From an uncultured Collinsella sp. (lineage in GTDB: Bacteria; Actinomycetota; Coriobacteriia; Coriobacteriales; Coriobacteriaceae): a stretch of 64,000 nucleotides of DNA. The notes under the pieces were generated by a model. That model was given only the letters and a program-made list of their open reading frames with translations, was not told the origin of the DNA and ran no database searches. Position 1 is the first letter of the stretch; every line of letters begins with the position of its first letter. Where the stretch lies: contig CABUTR010000008.1 of the NCBI GenBank assembly GCA_902494555.1, positions 1 through 64,000 on the forward strand, read 5' to 3'. Positions 18,531 to 27,472 of this stretch are shown piece by piece. A program made the translations under genes and the position numbers.

Positions 18531-18560
18531 AATTATAAACTAATTTATAATTTTTGCTAA
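18531..18560 (-). promoter_or_regulatory. hicAB promoter with palindromic operator
   Basis: On the minus strand TTAGCA (18560-18555) and TATAAT (18537-18532) are spaced by 17 bases. A perfect inverted repeat, AATTATAAA (18531-18539) and TTTATAATT (18544-18552) with a 4-base spacer, overlaps the -10. The local A+T richness contrasts with the surroundings. It is probably the HicB operator. Confidence 0.7.
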
Positions 18561-18574
18561 CCAGTTAATAAATA

Positions 18575-19825
18575 TTACTGGCGCTGTTTGGGCTCGGTGA
18601 CGATGGCTCGGACGATGCGGGGGCGATCGGTGAGGTCGTGGACGATACGCACGTCCGAAAGGCCTGCCTGGCGACAGAGCTCGGCCGCGGCATCGAGGGC
18701 GCCCTCGTAGAGCTCGCAGGCAAACAGGCCGCCGGCGCGCAACATGTAGGGCGCCGCATTGAGCAGGCGGCGGAAGATATCGAGGCCGTCGGAGCCGCCC
18801 TCGAGCGCCAGGTCGGGCTCGAAGTCCTTGACCTCGTGCGGCAGTGAGCGCATGACGTCGGTCGGAATGTAGGGCGGATTGGAGACGAGCACGTCGAACG
18901 TGCCCCACTCCTCGCGGGGAATGGAGCTCACCAGGTTCGTGAGGCTGAAGGTGACCTCGTCGGATGTGAGACCGAGGGCGTCGCAGTTTTTGGTGGCCAG
19001 ATCGATGGCGCGCGGCTCGATATCGGTGGCGGTGCAGGTAACGTGGCCGCGGCGCTCCCAGGCAAGGGAGAGCGAAATGCAGCCCGTGCCGCAGCCGACC
19101 TCGAGAACGCGGGCAGTGCAGGGCTCGACTGGGGCAGGCGCAGCGGCATCCTGAGCTGAAGCCGTCTCCTGGCCGGCACCCTCGATGGCGATGCCGTATT
19201 CGTCGAGCTCGGACTCGGCGGCTTCCGCGGCTTCGGCTTCCGCTGCCTGCGCGGCGGCTTCCTCGGCCTCGCGGTCGGCCAGTTCCTCGGCATAGGCACG
19301 GCTGCCCAGTACATCGCCGCCAAGCGCCGCCTCATCGGCAGCCGTCAGGTTAGCGGCACGGCGCTCGGCGGTCGCCCGTTCGTCTGCCAGCGCGGCCTCG
19401 GCCTTGCGTGCCTCCTCGACCTCATCGTTCCAAGGCAGCTCAACACGCTGACGGGCAGCAGCCTCGGGGCTCAGCACCTCGGCATCCAGATAATTGAGGA
19501 CTTCCTCGACGAGCATCTCGGTTTCGGGGCGCGGAATGAGCACACCGGGGGCGCACGCGACGTCGATCATGCGAAACTGCGTGCTGCCCGTGATGTATTG
19601 CAGCGGCTCGCCTTTGGCGCGACGAACGACGGCCGCGTGCATGGTCTCGAGCTGGGCCGCGTTAAGCGTCTCGTCCATGCGCATATACAAGTCGATACGC
19701 GCCAGGCCCGTGGCCGCGCACAGCAGCCACTCGGCAGAAAGACGGGGATGCTCCTCGCCGCGCTCGGCCAGGTACTCCTTGGTCCACTCGAGACAACGCT
19801 TGATGGTCCAGATCTCGTTTGCCAT
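18575..19825 (-). CDS. prmC: Release-factor glutamine methyltransferase with a 120-residue insertion
   Basis: PrmC/HemK methylates the GGQ glutamine of class-I release factors; prfA lies just upstream on the same strand. The start at MANEIWTIKR (19825) gives 416 residues, against about 280 for usual PrmC. The N-terminal helical domain contains LQYITGSTQF (76-85) and IPRPETEMLVEEVL (97-110). The SAM-binding motif VLEVGCGTGCISL (240-252) and catalytic SNPPYI (315-320) are intact. Residues about 115-235 form an Ala/Glu/Asp-rich, probably helical insertion between the two domains. The insertion keeps frame, so this is not a frameshift artefact. Its function is unknown. Confidence 0.92.
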   Translation of the reverse strand: MANEIWTIKRCLEWTKEYLAERGEEHPRLSAEWLLCAATGLARIDLYMRMDETLNAAQLETMHAAVVRRAKGEPLQYITGSTQFRMIDVACAPGVLIPRPETEMLVEEVLNYLDAEVLSPEAAARQRVELPWNDEVEEARKAEAALADERATAERRAANLTAADEAALGGDVLGSRAYAEELADREAEEAAAQAAEAEAAEAAESELDEYGIAIEGAGQETASAQDAAAPAPVEPCTARVLEVGCGTGCISLSLAWERRGHVTCTATDIEPRAIDLATKNCDALGLTSDEVTFSLTNLVSSIPREEWGTFDVLVSNPPYIPTDVMRSLPHEVKDFEPDLALEGGSDGLDIFRRLLNAAPYMLRAGGLFACELYEGALDAAAELCRQAGLSDVRIVHDLTDRPRIVRAIVTEPKQRQ

Positions 19826-20222
19826 GGGGCCCTCCCCTCTTAAGCGCCGGGCGGCGCGCGAATGTCGGAGCAGATTGTAAGCGAGGCCAGCGCTTGGCAA
19901 GGGACGATTGAAGGCAATTATCGAGAATCAGCCCAGAATTTTGCACCGGGCTCGCTCAAAGTGTTCATTCGCCGACGTCTAAATCTGCATCCGTCAAGTT
20001 TTTGGCAAGGTTGCCCCAAAACTGACCAATATCTAACCAAACGCTTGCCACATCACTTGACGCGCGACGTATCAAAAATCGCCCCGCAACTTCTTGAACG
20101 TTTTTTCGAGCAATATTTTCAATTGCAGATGAAGGCTGCTGATTACTTTAAGCAGGTAGGCAGCTTAATTTCTAACAAAGCAGATTAAATAAACTTGAAA
20201 AGTAATTTACCCAACCTAGTCA
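19826..20222. other. AT-richer intergenic region between prmC and prfA
   Basis: Roughly 400 bp without a convincing gene. Base composition from about 19900 to 20215 is clearly more A+T-rich than the coding DNA around it. The only open frame (plus strand, 19862-20188, 108 codons) has no recognisable motif and no good ribosome-binding site, so I do not call it. The region probably carries the prmC promoter; the remaining 20223-20435 is filled by two repeats. Confidence 0.5.
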
Positions 20223-20246
20223 TTTAAGAACGTCCCCAATGACTAC
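20223..20246. repeat. GGGGACGTTCTT-family repeat, single arm (copy 2)
   Basis: One arm only of the palindrome seen complete at 4659-4718 (AAGAACGTCCCC followed by AATGACTAC). It directly precedes structured repeat G copy 2, the same order as at 4.7 kb. Confidence 0.7.
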
Positions 20247-20293
20247 CCCGCATCCGGAGCAAGGCAACGCCGCAGGTAGAGGGCGGACAGCGA

Positions 20294-20432
20294 AAACGCC
20301 CCTAAGCGAGCAAGGTGACGTGAAAGAGGAGGGAAGCGTACTTTGGTACGCGACCGACGATTGAACGTCAGATTGCCGCTTAGGGGCGTTTGCAGCGTCG
20401 AGCAGTTACGGCGTTTGGTAAAACGCCGTAAC
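20294..20432. repeat. Structured repeat G, copy 2
   Basis: The outer stem is 15 bp (20294-20308/20377-20391). It is followed by GCAA/TTGC, the GG/GA internal loop and TGACGT/ACGTCA (20316-20321/20365-20370), with apical hairpin GCGTAC/GTACGC. The linker contains GCAGCGTCGAGC. The terminal hairpin has 12 bp and a GGTA loop (20405-20416/20421-20432). The terminal hairpin ends three bases from the prfA stop codon. Confidence 0.85.
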
Positions 20433-20435
20433 CCA

Positions 20436-21503
20436 CTAAACAGCCTGCGCCAGTTTCTCGGCACGCTCGGCGGCGGCGAGCGCCTCGATGACCGTGCCGA
20501 GCTGGTCGCCCAGGAGGACGCCATTGTAGGTGGAGTTGAAACCGATGCGGTGATCGGTCACGCGGTCCTGGGGCTGGTTGTAGGTACGGATCTTTTCGGA
20601 ACGGTTGCCGTGGCCGATCTGGCTCTGGCGCTCGGCACCGAGCTCCGCCTGCTGCTTCTCGAGCTCCATCTCGTACAGACGGGCGCGCAGCATCTGCATG
20701 CAGACTTCGCGGTTCTGGATCTGGGAGCGCTGTTCCTGCGACTGCACCACGGTGTTGGTGGGCAGGTGGGTGATGCGCACGGCGGAATAAGTGGTGTTAA
20801 CGCACTGACCGCCAGGGCCGGAGGCGCAGTAGGTGTCGATGCGCAGGTCGGACTGGTTGATCTGGACGTCGATTTCCTCGGCCTCGGGAAGTACGGCGAC
20901 GGTCGCCGTGGAGGTCTGGATACGGCCCTGGGACTCGGTCTTGGGAACGCGCTGGACGCGGTGCACGCCGGACTCGAACTTCATGACGGAGTAAACGCGG
21001 TCGCCCTCGACCTTGAACTCGATAGACTTAAAGCCGCCGGCCTCGCTGGGGCTGGAGTCGAGCACGGTGGTCTTCCAGCCGCGCGACTCACAGAAGCGCT
21101 GGTACATCTTGTACAGATCGCCGGCAAAGATGGCCGCCTCATCGCCACCGGCGGCGGAGCGAATCTCGACGATGGTGTTCTTGTCGTCGTTGGGGTCACT
21201 CGGGATGAGCATGTACTTAATGTCTTCCTCGAGCTGGGGAAGCTTGGCCTCGTTTTCGGAGATGTCCATCTGGAGCATCTCCTTCTCATCGGCATCGGTA
21301 GTATCGTGGAGCATTTCCTTGGCAGCCTCGATGTCATCGAGCGCGCCGATGTACTCGCGCGAAGCGGCGATGAGGTCGGACTGGTGCGCGTACTCCTTGT
21401 TGAGACGCGTGAACTCCTTGATATCGGAGGCGACGGCCGGGTCGGAGAGCTTCTTCTCGAGCTCCTCGTAGGCCTTGATGATCTTTTCGAGCTTGTCGCG
21501 CAT
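20436..21503 (-). CDS. prfA: Peptide chain release factor 1
   Basis: Terminates translation at UAA and UAG. The 355-residue protein carries the tripeptide anticodon PKT (187-189, the PxT form that marks RF1 rather than RF2's SPF) and the peptidyl-transferase-centre GGQ at 231-233 in SGPGGQCVNTT, whose glutamine is the PrmC target. It precedes prmC, as in many bacteria, but about 600 bp containing two repeats separate them, so they may not share a transcript. Confidence 0.96.
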   Translation of the reverse strand: MRDKLEKIIKAYEELEKKLSDPAVASDIKEFTRLNKEYAHQSDLIAASREYIGALDDIEAAKEMLHDTTDADEKEMLQMDISENEAKLPQLEEDIKYMLIPSDPNDDKNTIVEIRSAAGGDEAAIFAGDLYKMYQRFCESRGWKTTVLDSSPSEAGGFKSIEFKVEGDRVYSVMKFESGVHRVQRVPKTESQGRIQTSTATVAVLPEAEEIDVQINQSDLRIDTYCASGPGGQCVNTTYSAVRITHLPTNTVVQSQEQRSQIQNREVCMQMLRARLYEMELEKQQAELGAERQSQIGHGNRSEKIRTYNQPQDRVTDHRIGFNSTYNGVLLGDQLGTVIEALAAAERAEKLAQAV

Positions 21504-21711
21504 GACGGGACTCCTTTATATGCGTGAAGGTGAAAATCGGCAGAATTGATGGGGCGCATGGCGCCACTGCGGGGGTAAGCCCAGCTAGAACATGTCGATC
21601 TTCAGATACATGCGCATCCCTTCGCGTATGGGGTACATAGTTGCGGTCTAACCCATACATGATAGCGTGCGCAGGCAAACCTGCATATAACCCGCACGGA
21701 ATGAGTGGACG

Positions 21712-21767
21712 TAGCCGTTGGGGACACTTCTTAACGGCTAGTCGTTTAAGAACGTCCCCAACGGCTA
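21712..21767. repeat. GGGGACGTTCTT-family palindrome (copy 3)
   Basis: The arms TAGCCGTTGGGGAC...TTCTT (21712-21732) and AAGAACGTCCCCAACGGCTA (21748-21767) pair with one bulge. The outer four bases (CGTT/AACG) differ from copy 1 (CATT/AATG) on both arms, a paired change. The loop retains the CTAGTCGTTT seen in copy 1. Confidence 0.75.
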
Positions 21768-21794
21768 ACAAAGGGAGCGTCGCTTTATCACATT

Positions 21795-23210
21795 CTAGAG
21801 CGTTTGAAGCAGGGCGATGAGGAAGCGAACACCCTGGAGGTAGGCGCGGCGGGTGATGCGCTCGTTGGTGCCGTGGACGCCGCGGTCGCACTCATCATCG
21901 TCGACCACAAACGCCGAAAAACGAATGCATTCGGAGCAAATGCGCTGGTAGTTGGCAGCGTCGGTCGCGCCGATCACGGTCGAGGGGACAATCGCCAACG
22001 GCTCGGATGATCCGTTTTCCTCCGTCCCCTTTGGATCGCGGAAATAGCGGGCGGCGATGGAGCGAACCGCCTCGAGGCCGGGACCACCGATGCGCGGGGA
22101 CGGCGAGGGTTCGGAGCTGCCGGGGCCCAGCTCCACTTCGACACGACCGGCAAGGTCCGCCCCGGCAACCGCCTCACGGCAGCGCGCCACAACGTCGGCC
22201 ACGCTCGTGCCCTCGAGCATGCGGAAGTTAATGTTGGCCCACATATCCTGCGGCATCACGTTGGCACCGGTGCTACCGCCCTCGATTTGGGTCGGTGCAC
22301 AGGTGGTGGTCACGAGCGGATAGAGCTTCTTGCTGGCGAGGCAATCGCGGACAATGGCGCCCCCGTTGGCGGCAATCTCATCCGCCGTGTAAAGCCCCAG
22401 CTCGACAAGCTGCGCGGCAAGCAGATCGGTCACGCGCGTCGGCCACTCGATATCGCAGATTGCGGCGATGGCACGGCCGAGCACCTCGAGCGACGTGCCA
22501 CCGTAGGGATTGGACGAATGCCCGCCCTCGCTACGCGTCCTCAACACGATATCGGCGTAGCCCTTCTCCGCGAGATCGGCATGCATAAGCCAGCCCTCGC
22601 CCGCGCCGTACTCGGCAGCCGGAACGATGCGGTAGTCACCCTCGTCGATCAGGTACTCAAGCTCAATGCCGCGCTCCTCGAGCGCGCGGCCGATGGCGCC
22701 TGCGCCGCACTGCGTAGTCTCCTCGTCCTGGCCAAAGGCCAGGAGCAGCGTGCGCTCGTGCTGCCAACCGTGCGCCAGCGCATACTCGACAGCCTCGAGA
22801 ATGCCTGCGACCTGGTCTTTCATGTCGATCGCGCCGCGACCCCAAATGTAGGTGTCGTCCACGTGCCCGCTAAAGGGGGCATGCGTCCAGTCAGCCTCGG
22901 TGCCCGGCACCACGGGGACCACGTCCATGTGGCCCATGAGCATGACGGGTTTGAGGGCGGAGTCGGAACCGCCAAGCGTCACCAACAGCGAATGGCCGAC
23001 AAGCTCGACCTCGCCCGCCGCAAATACGTGCGGCCAGGCCTGCTGCATATACGCGCGCAGGTCGTCAAACGGCTGCCAATCCACCGCCTCGGCATCCATG
23101 CTCGAAATGGTCGGAAACGACAGCACGCGGCCCAAGCGCTCGCACGCGCCGGCCTCGTCTATATCGGCAAAATCGTCCTCATGCGCAAAGAAGCGCCAAA
23201 CCTCGGCCAT
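21795..23210 (-). CDS. M20 family metallopeptidase (carboxypeptidase S-like)
   Basis: A di-zinc M20 peptidase of 471 residues. The zinc and catalytic residues are visible in LMGHMDVVPVVPGTEADW, GRGAIDMKDQV, the GQDEETTQCGA catalytic glutamates and the late HGTNERI histidine. The long form with PVVPGTEADWTHAPFSG resembles carboxypeptidase S/PM20D1 enzymes, which act on N-acyl or small peptide substrates. The start MAEVWRFFAHEDD (23210) follows a good spacing. No signal peptide, so it is cytoplasmic. It lies downstream of the amino-acid ABC genes on the same strand and could process imported peptides or N-acyl amino acids, which is an inference. Confidence 0.88.
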   Translation of the reverse strand: MAEVWRFFAHEDDFADIDEAGACERLGRVLSFPTISSMDAEAVDWQPFDDLRAYMQQAWPHVFAAGEVELVGHSLLVTLGGSDSALKPVMLMGHMDVVPVVPGTEADWTHAPFSGHVDDTYIWGRGAIDMKDQVAGILEAVEYALAHGWQHERTLLLAFGQDEETTQCGAGAIGRALEERGIELEYLIDEGDYRIVPAAEYGAGEGWLMHADLAEKGYADIVLRTRSEGGHSSNPYGGTSLEVLGRAIAAICDIEWPTRVTDLLAAQLVELGLYTADEIAANGGAIVRDCLASKKLYPLVTTTCAPTQIEGGSTGANVMPQDMWANINFRMLEGTSVADVVARCREAVAGADLAGRVEVELGPGSSEPSPSPRIGGPGLEAVRSIAARYFRDPKGTEENGSSEPLAIVPSTVIGATDAANYQRICSECIRFSAFVVDDDECDRGVHGTNERITRRAYLQGVRFLIALLQTL

Positions 23211-23282
23211 GACATCCTTTCGATTGTGATGACGAGGGCCGCCCCACCGGAGCGGCCCTGCCACATAAGCGTTTGCGGTCGG

Positions 23283-24068
23283 TTATTTGTCCTCGAGATA
23301 GCGAGAGAGGAACTCGCGGGTGCGCTGGTGCTTGGGGTTGCCGAAGAGCTCGGCCGGCGCGGCGTCCTCGAGCACCACGCCCTTGTCCATAAAGACCACG
23401 CGGTCGGACACCGTGCGGGCAAAGGCCATCTCGTGCGTGACGACGACCATGGTCATGCCGTCGGCGGCGAGCTTGCGCATGACCTCGAGCACCTCGCCCA
23501 CGATCTCGGGGTCGAGCGCGGAGGTCGGCTCGTCGAACAGCATGATCTGCGGATTCATGCATAAGGCACGAGCGATGGCCACGCGCTGTTTTTGACCACC
23601 GGACAGACGACCCACGGCGGCGTGCGCGAACTTTTCGAGTCCCACGCTCGTCAGATGCTCCATCGCAATTTTTTCAGCCTCGGCCTTGCTCATCTTTTTG
23701 AGCGTGACGGGCGCGAGCGTGCAGTTGTCGAGCACATCCATGTTGTTGAACAGGTTAAAGCCCTGGAACACCATGCCGATGTCCTCGCGCAGCTTGTTGA
23801 TGTTGCAGCGCTCGGCCGTGAGGTCCTGGCCGTGGAACCAGATGTGGCCCGCGTCCGGGGTCTCGAGCAGGTTGAGGCAGCGCAGGAAGGTCGATTTGCC
23901 CGAGCCCGAGGCGCCGATGATGGTGACAACCTCACCGGGATTGACGGACAGGTCGATGCCCTTGAGCACCTCGAGCGAACCAAAGCTCTTGCGCAGGCCC
24001 TCGACGCGGATGAGCGGCTCATTGGTCTGTGCGGCGGCCGCAACGCCGGTAATGGCGGTATCTGCCAT
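23283..24068 (-). CDS. Polar amino acid ABC transporter, ATP-binding protein
   Basis: GlnQ/HisP-type ATPase of 261 residues: Walker A GASGSGKST (52-60), Q-loop VFQGFNLF, signature LSGGQKQR, Walker B IMLFDEPTSALDPE and the H-loop VVVTHEM. The start MADTAITG (24068) is chosen; an upstream extension overlaps the permease end. It forms a three-gene importer with the permease and binding protein immediately upstream. Confidence 0.94.
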   Translation of the reverse strand: MADTAITGVAAAAQTNEPLIRVEGLRKSFGSLEVLKGIDLSVNPGEVVTIIGASGSGKSTFLRCLNLLETPDAGHIWFHGQDLTAERCNINKLREDIGMVFQGFNLFNNMDVLDNCTLAPVTLKKMSKAEAEKIAMEHLTSVGLEKFAHAAVGRLSGGQKQRVAIARALCMNPQIMLFDEPTSALDPEIVGEVLEVMRKLAADGMTMVVVTHEMAFARTVSDRVVFMDKGVVLEDAAPAELFGNPKHQRTREFLSRYLEDK

Positions 24069-24090
24069 GATGATTCTCCTCGTCTTAAGC

Positions 24091-25239
24091 CTAGTTAGAG
24101 CTGGGCAGCGTGGCAGGAGCCTCGGCGCCGAGCTTTTTGCCAAAGGCCTCGAGCAGGCGGCTCGCCACGAGCGTCAGGATCAGATAGACCACGAGCGCCA
24201 CGCAGTAGACCTCCATCTGGCGGTAGTACACGCCGGCGACGGTGGTGGTGGCATACATGAGGTCGAACACGCCGATGACCGAGAGCACCGACGAATCCTT
24301 GATGTTGATGATGAGCTCGTTGGTGAGCGCCGGGATCGCGTTTTTAATGCCCTGGGGGAACACGACCTTGCGCATGGCCTGCCACTGCGACAAGCCCAGC
24401 GAGCGCGCCGCCTCGGCCTGGCCGGGGTCGATCGACTCGATGCCGCCGCGCAGGACCTCCATCATGTAGGCGGTAGAGTTGAGCGAAATGGTGACAAGGC
24501 CGGCGGTGAAGGTGCTCCAAATCTGGTTGGCCTGGGCAGTCTCGAAGCCCATGCCGCGCAAAACGGTGAAGCCCGCGTAATAGATGAGCAGGCCCTGGAC
24601 CATCATGGGCGTGCCGCGCACGATGGTGGAGTAGACGGTCGCAAAGCCGCGGCCGATGCTCTTAAAGAAGCGCACCAGGTCGTTGTCTACGCGGTCGAAG
24701 GTCTGAATACGCAGGAACACAAAGAGCAGCGCCAGGAAGAATGCGATGACGGTGCCGAAGGTGGCAAGCGCGATGGTGATCTCGATGCCACGGATGAAGA
24801 AGTCCCCGCTCTTGTAGGTCATGTAGACCAGGCTCGACAAAAAGTCGCTGGGGTTGGAGTCCGAGACAATGCTCACCTGTACCAGGTCGATAAACGACAT
24901 GACGCAACGGTCGATAAAGAAGATCGCCGCAATAGCAACGACGACATAGCTGCCCAGGCGCGCGCCGCGACGGAAGCGCTCGGAAGCAAACGGCGACGTT
25001 TCGCGATAGTCGTTCCAGTGCATGAGCTTGGTGACCAGCGCCGCCGCCGACACAACGAGCCAGGCCCAAAGGATTGCCCAGAGGCAGTCTTGGAACACGC
25101 CCGTAGGCGCCAAGAAGCTCAGCGGCGTGGGGTTGCGTTGGCTAAATGCCAGGCCGAGCGCCGCGATAACGCTCGTGCCCAGGTATACATAACGGTGGTC
25201 TGCCTTGATAAAGGAGGCCAGGCGATTGATGGTTTTCAT
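24091..25239 (-). CDS. Polar amino acid ABC transporter permease with extended N-terminus
   Basis: The C-terminal 230 residues are a HisM/GlnP-type permease with the EAA loop EAARSLGLSQWQAMRKVVFPQ. About 150 extra residues at the N-terminus hold at least three hydrophobic segments (19-35, 50-70 and 95-120), whereas usual permeases of this class are about 220 residues. Only one permease is encoded, so the transporter is probably a homodimer. It lies between the binding-protein gene (9-nt gap) and the ATPase gene (22-nt gap). Confidence 0.9.
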   Translation of the reverse strand: MKTINRLASFIKADHRYVYLGTSVIAALGLAFSQRNPTPLSFLAPTGVFQDCLWAILWAWLVVSAAALVTKLMHWNDYRETSPFASERFRRGARLGSYVVVAIAAIFFIDRCVMSFIDLVQVSIVSDSNPSDFLSSLVYMTYKSGDFFIRGIEITIALATFGTVIAFFLALLFVFLRIQTFDRVDNDLVRFFKSIGRGFATVYSTIVRGTPMMVQGLLIYYAGFTVLRGMGFETAQANQIWSTFTAGLVTISLNSTAYMMEVLRGGIESIDPGQAEAARSLGLSQWQAMRKVVFPQGIKNAIPALTNELIINIKDSSVLSVIGVFDLMYATTTVAGVYYRQMEVYCVALVVYLILTLVASRLLEAFGKKLGAEAPATLPSSN

Positions 25240-25248
25240 GCTGCCTCC

Positions 25249-26175
25249 CTATGCCGGCTGACGGTCGAGGCACGCGTCCCACATTTGGTCGCGCTCCTCT
25301 TGGCTAATGCCCTTGAGTGTCTTGTCGATGAGTTTAAGCAGCTTGTCCGAGCCCTTGCGGCAGCCGACGTTTGCCGTGACCTCCTGCTTGAAACCCTCGC
25401 CCTCGGCAAATTGAATCGGCACGATACCCGGGTTTTGCGCCATATAGCCCTTCTCGTTCTCGGTGTTGTAGGTCACGGCGTCGCACGTGCCCTGCAGCAG
25501 ATTCGAAAACACCGTGGGGACCGAATCGACCGGGTTTTTGTGCACAACGCCCGGGATCTCGTCAATGACAGTGTCGAGCATGGTGTCCTTTTGACCGAGC
25601 ACCGTGGCACCGCTGAAGTCGCTGAGCTTGGTGGCGTTTTGGTAGGGCGAGCCCTCTTTTACGAACAGGCCAAAGTAACCAATGAAGTACGGGTCGGAAA
25701 AGCCGACGGACTCCTCGCGCTCGGGCGTGGCGCTCATGCCGGCGATGATGAGGTCGATCTGACCGTTGTTGAGCGAATCGATAAGGCCCGAGAAGCTCTG
25801 CTTGACGGCGACGGGCTCGCCGCCGAGAGCCTTGCAGACGATCTTGGCGATCTGCACGTCGTAGCCATCGGCATAGGCGCCCTGCACGTTGTCGATGGGG
25901 ATCGTGAACTCGCTGGCCTCGGAAACCTGCCAGTTGTACGGGGCGTAGGCCGCCTCCATGCCAATGCGGATCTTGTCCTTGCCGATCACGGAATCGGACA
26001 GGTCGTCGCGACCGCCGCCCGTCGTGGGCTGAACCACCTTGAGCGTGGACGGGCGCTGACAGCCGGCGAGCGCGCCGGCGACAACGGTAGCGCTCGCAGC
26101 AAGCGCACTGCCTAAGAAGATACGACGGCTGCACACCGGCTGGGTATGCGCGCCGCGCTGTAGTCGAGGTTGCAT
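25249..26175 (-). CDS. Amino acid ABC transporter substrate-binding lipoprotein, Tat-type signal
   Basis: Family-3 extracellular solute-binding protein of 308 residues. The signal has a twin-arginine motif, SRRIFLG (16-22), and a lipobox ending at Cys39 (AGALAGC), so it is probably exported folded by Tat and lipidated. The mature part holds the typical IRIGMEAAYAPYNWQ, GYDVQIAKIV, and IIAGMSATPEREESVGFSDPY. The start ATG at 26175 follows AAGG by seven bases. The ligand is probably a polar amino acid; the exact one is unknown. Confidence 0.92.
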   Translation of the reverse strand: MQPRLQRGAHTQPVCSRRIFLGSALAASATVVAGALAGCQRPSTLKVVQPTTGGGRDDLSDSVIGKDKIRIGMEAAYAPYNWQVSEASEFTIPIDNVQGAYADGYDVQIAKIVCKALGGEPVAVKQSFSGLIDSLNNGQIDLIIAGMSATPEREESVGFSDPYFIGYFGLFVKEGSPYQNATKLSDFSGATVLGQKDTMLDTVIDEIPGVVHKNPVDSVPTVFSNLLQGTCDAVTYNTENEKGYMAQNPGIVPIQFAEGEGFKQEVTANVGCRKGSDKLLKLIDKTLKGISQEERDQMWDACLDRQPA

Positions 26176-26357
26176 CTGGTGCCTTCCCAATTTCGTTTTG
26201 CTGACAATAAGACAGGATATACGTCAACAACCAGCAGCGCAGCATGTGCGCGAAAAATTAATAGGCACACGAGGACGATTGGCACAAAGTAACCTATCCC
26301 CCATGCACCAAGCCCTTGACGGAAACGGCGACGCCGATGTTTTGACAATGCCAGCGA

Positions 26358-26498
26358 GCGCTACCCAGAGCGAACAAGTTGGCATGAAAAAGGCAAGGCA
26401 TAGACCTTCTGGTCATGCCTTGCCTTTTGAATGACAAATTGTCGCTCTGGGTGGCGCGCAGCGTCGACCGGTCCGCCGTTCGTTAGAACGGCGGAACC
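26358..26498. repeat. Structured repeat G, copy 3 (most divergent)
   Basis: The outer stem is 15 bp with one G-T pair (26358-26372/26433-26447). ACAA/TTGT and a degenerate TGGCAT/ATGACA segment with one mismatch follow. The apical hairpin is long, 14 bp plus GACC/GGTC (26388-26428). The terminal hairpin has a GTTA loop (26472-26481/26486-26495). It abuts the epimerase stop at 26500. The primary sequence has changed almost everywhere in the stems while pairing is kept. The rest of the 26176-26499 gap shows no gene. Confidence 0.8.
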
Positions 26499-26499
26499 T

Positions 26500-27393
26500 C
26501 TAGAGCAGGGTGACGCTAAAGGAACGGGTGTCGGTAGCGCCCGGCGCCAGCGTAATGGTGTTGACCTTGTGCTCGAAGACGTCGTCCTCGGTGTCCATCG
26601 TGGTGTGACCGGTCCAAGGCTCGAGCGCCACAAACGGAGCGTCGTTGGCGGCAGACCACACGCCGATGTACTTAAAGCCCTCAAAGTCGATCTTGACGCC
26701 ATGGCCCGACTTGCGACCGCGCAGCGTGAGCGTGGAGCCCGGGGTATCGGTGAACATGATGGCGTCGTTATCGAAGCTACGGTGCGTGATGGGCAGCACG
26801 TCCGAGTTATCGGGAGCCTTGTAGCTACCCTCGAACGTCATAAGACCGTCGGGCGTGATGATGGGGGCCTCGTTAGTCCAAGCCTCGGTAAACGCCAGCT
26901 CGTAATCCTCGAATGCCTCGTCCTCGGCACCGGGGGCGGGCACGTTAAATGCGGGGTGGCCGCCCACCGAGAACGGCAGGTCCACGTCGCCGGTATTGGT
27001 GACGGCAAAGGTCTGGGTAAGCGTGGCGTCACCAGTCAGGGCATAGGTCATGTTGAGCTTAAAGTGGAACGGGAACGCCTTGAGCGACTCGGGCGTGTCA
27101 GTGATCTCGTACGTTACCGAGGAGCCGTCCTCCGAAACCTCGACCAGCTTGTGCTCGACGATGCGCGCGAGTCCGTGGCGCGGCATCTCGCAGGTGCCGG
27201 CCGCAGATGTCGCCATGTTGTTGCGCAGCGATCCCACAATGGGGAACAGGATGGGCGCATGCTTGCCCCAAAAGGCCGGGTCACCCTGCCACAGATACTC
27301 GTTGCCGTTGAGGGCAAGGCTCGTGAGCTGGGCGCCCATGGAATCGATGGCCGCGGTGAGGCCGCCGCGCTTGATGGTAGTGACGGTGGACAT
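26500..27393 (-). CDS. Aldose 1-epimerase family protein (LacX-like)
   Basis: A 297-residue galactose-mutarotase-like beta-sandwich of the LacX/YeaD type. The conserved histidines lie in PRHGLAR and VGGHPAFNVP, and the acidic residue in the ALEPWTGHTT region. It interconverts anomers of a hexose or hexose phosphate in the cytoplasm; no signal peptide. The start MSTVTTIKR (27393) follows GGAGG. It is a single gene, with structured repeat G directly after its stop. Confidence 0.85.
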   Translation of the reverse strand: MSTVTTIKRGGLTAAIDSMGAQLTSLALNGNEYLWQGDPAFWGKHAPILFPIVGSLRNNMATSAAGTCEMPRHGLARIVEHKLVEVSEDGSSVTYEITDTPESLKAFPFHFKLNMTYALTGDATLTQTFAVTNTGDVDLPFSVGGHPAFNVPAPGAEDEAFEDYELAFTEAWTNEAPIITPDGLMTFEGSYKAPDNSDVLPITHRSFDNDAIMFTDTPGSTLTLRGRKSGHGVKIDFEGFKYIGVWSAANDAPFVALEPWTGHTTMDTEDDVFEHKVNTITLAPGATDTRSFSVTLL

Positions 27394-27472
27394 GCTACTT
27401 CCTCCAAAAGTAAACAACAGTGTCGAGGGCTATTGTCCCACTCTTGGCGGCAAGGAGAAGCGGCAGGCGCAG

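Noticed and set aside
19862..20188. 108-codon plus-strand frame between prmC and prfA
   Set aside because: No ribosome-binding site, no recognisable fold and A+T-rich composition unlike neighbouring genes; treated as non-coding.
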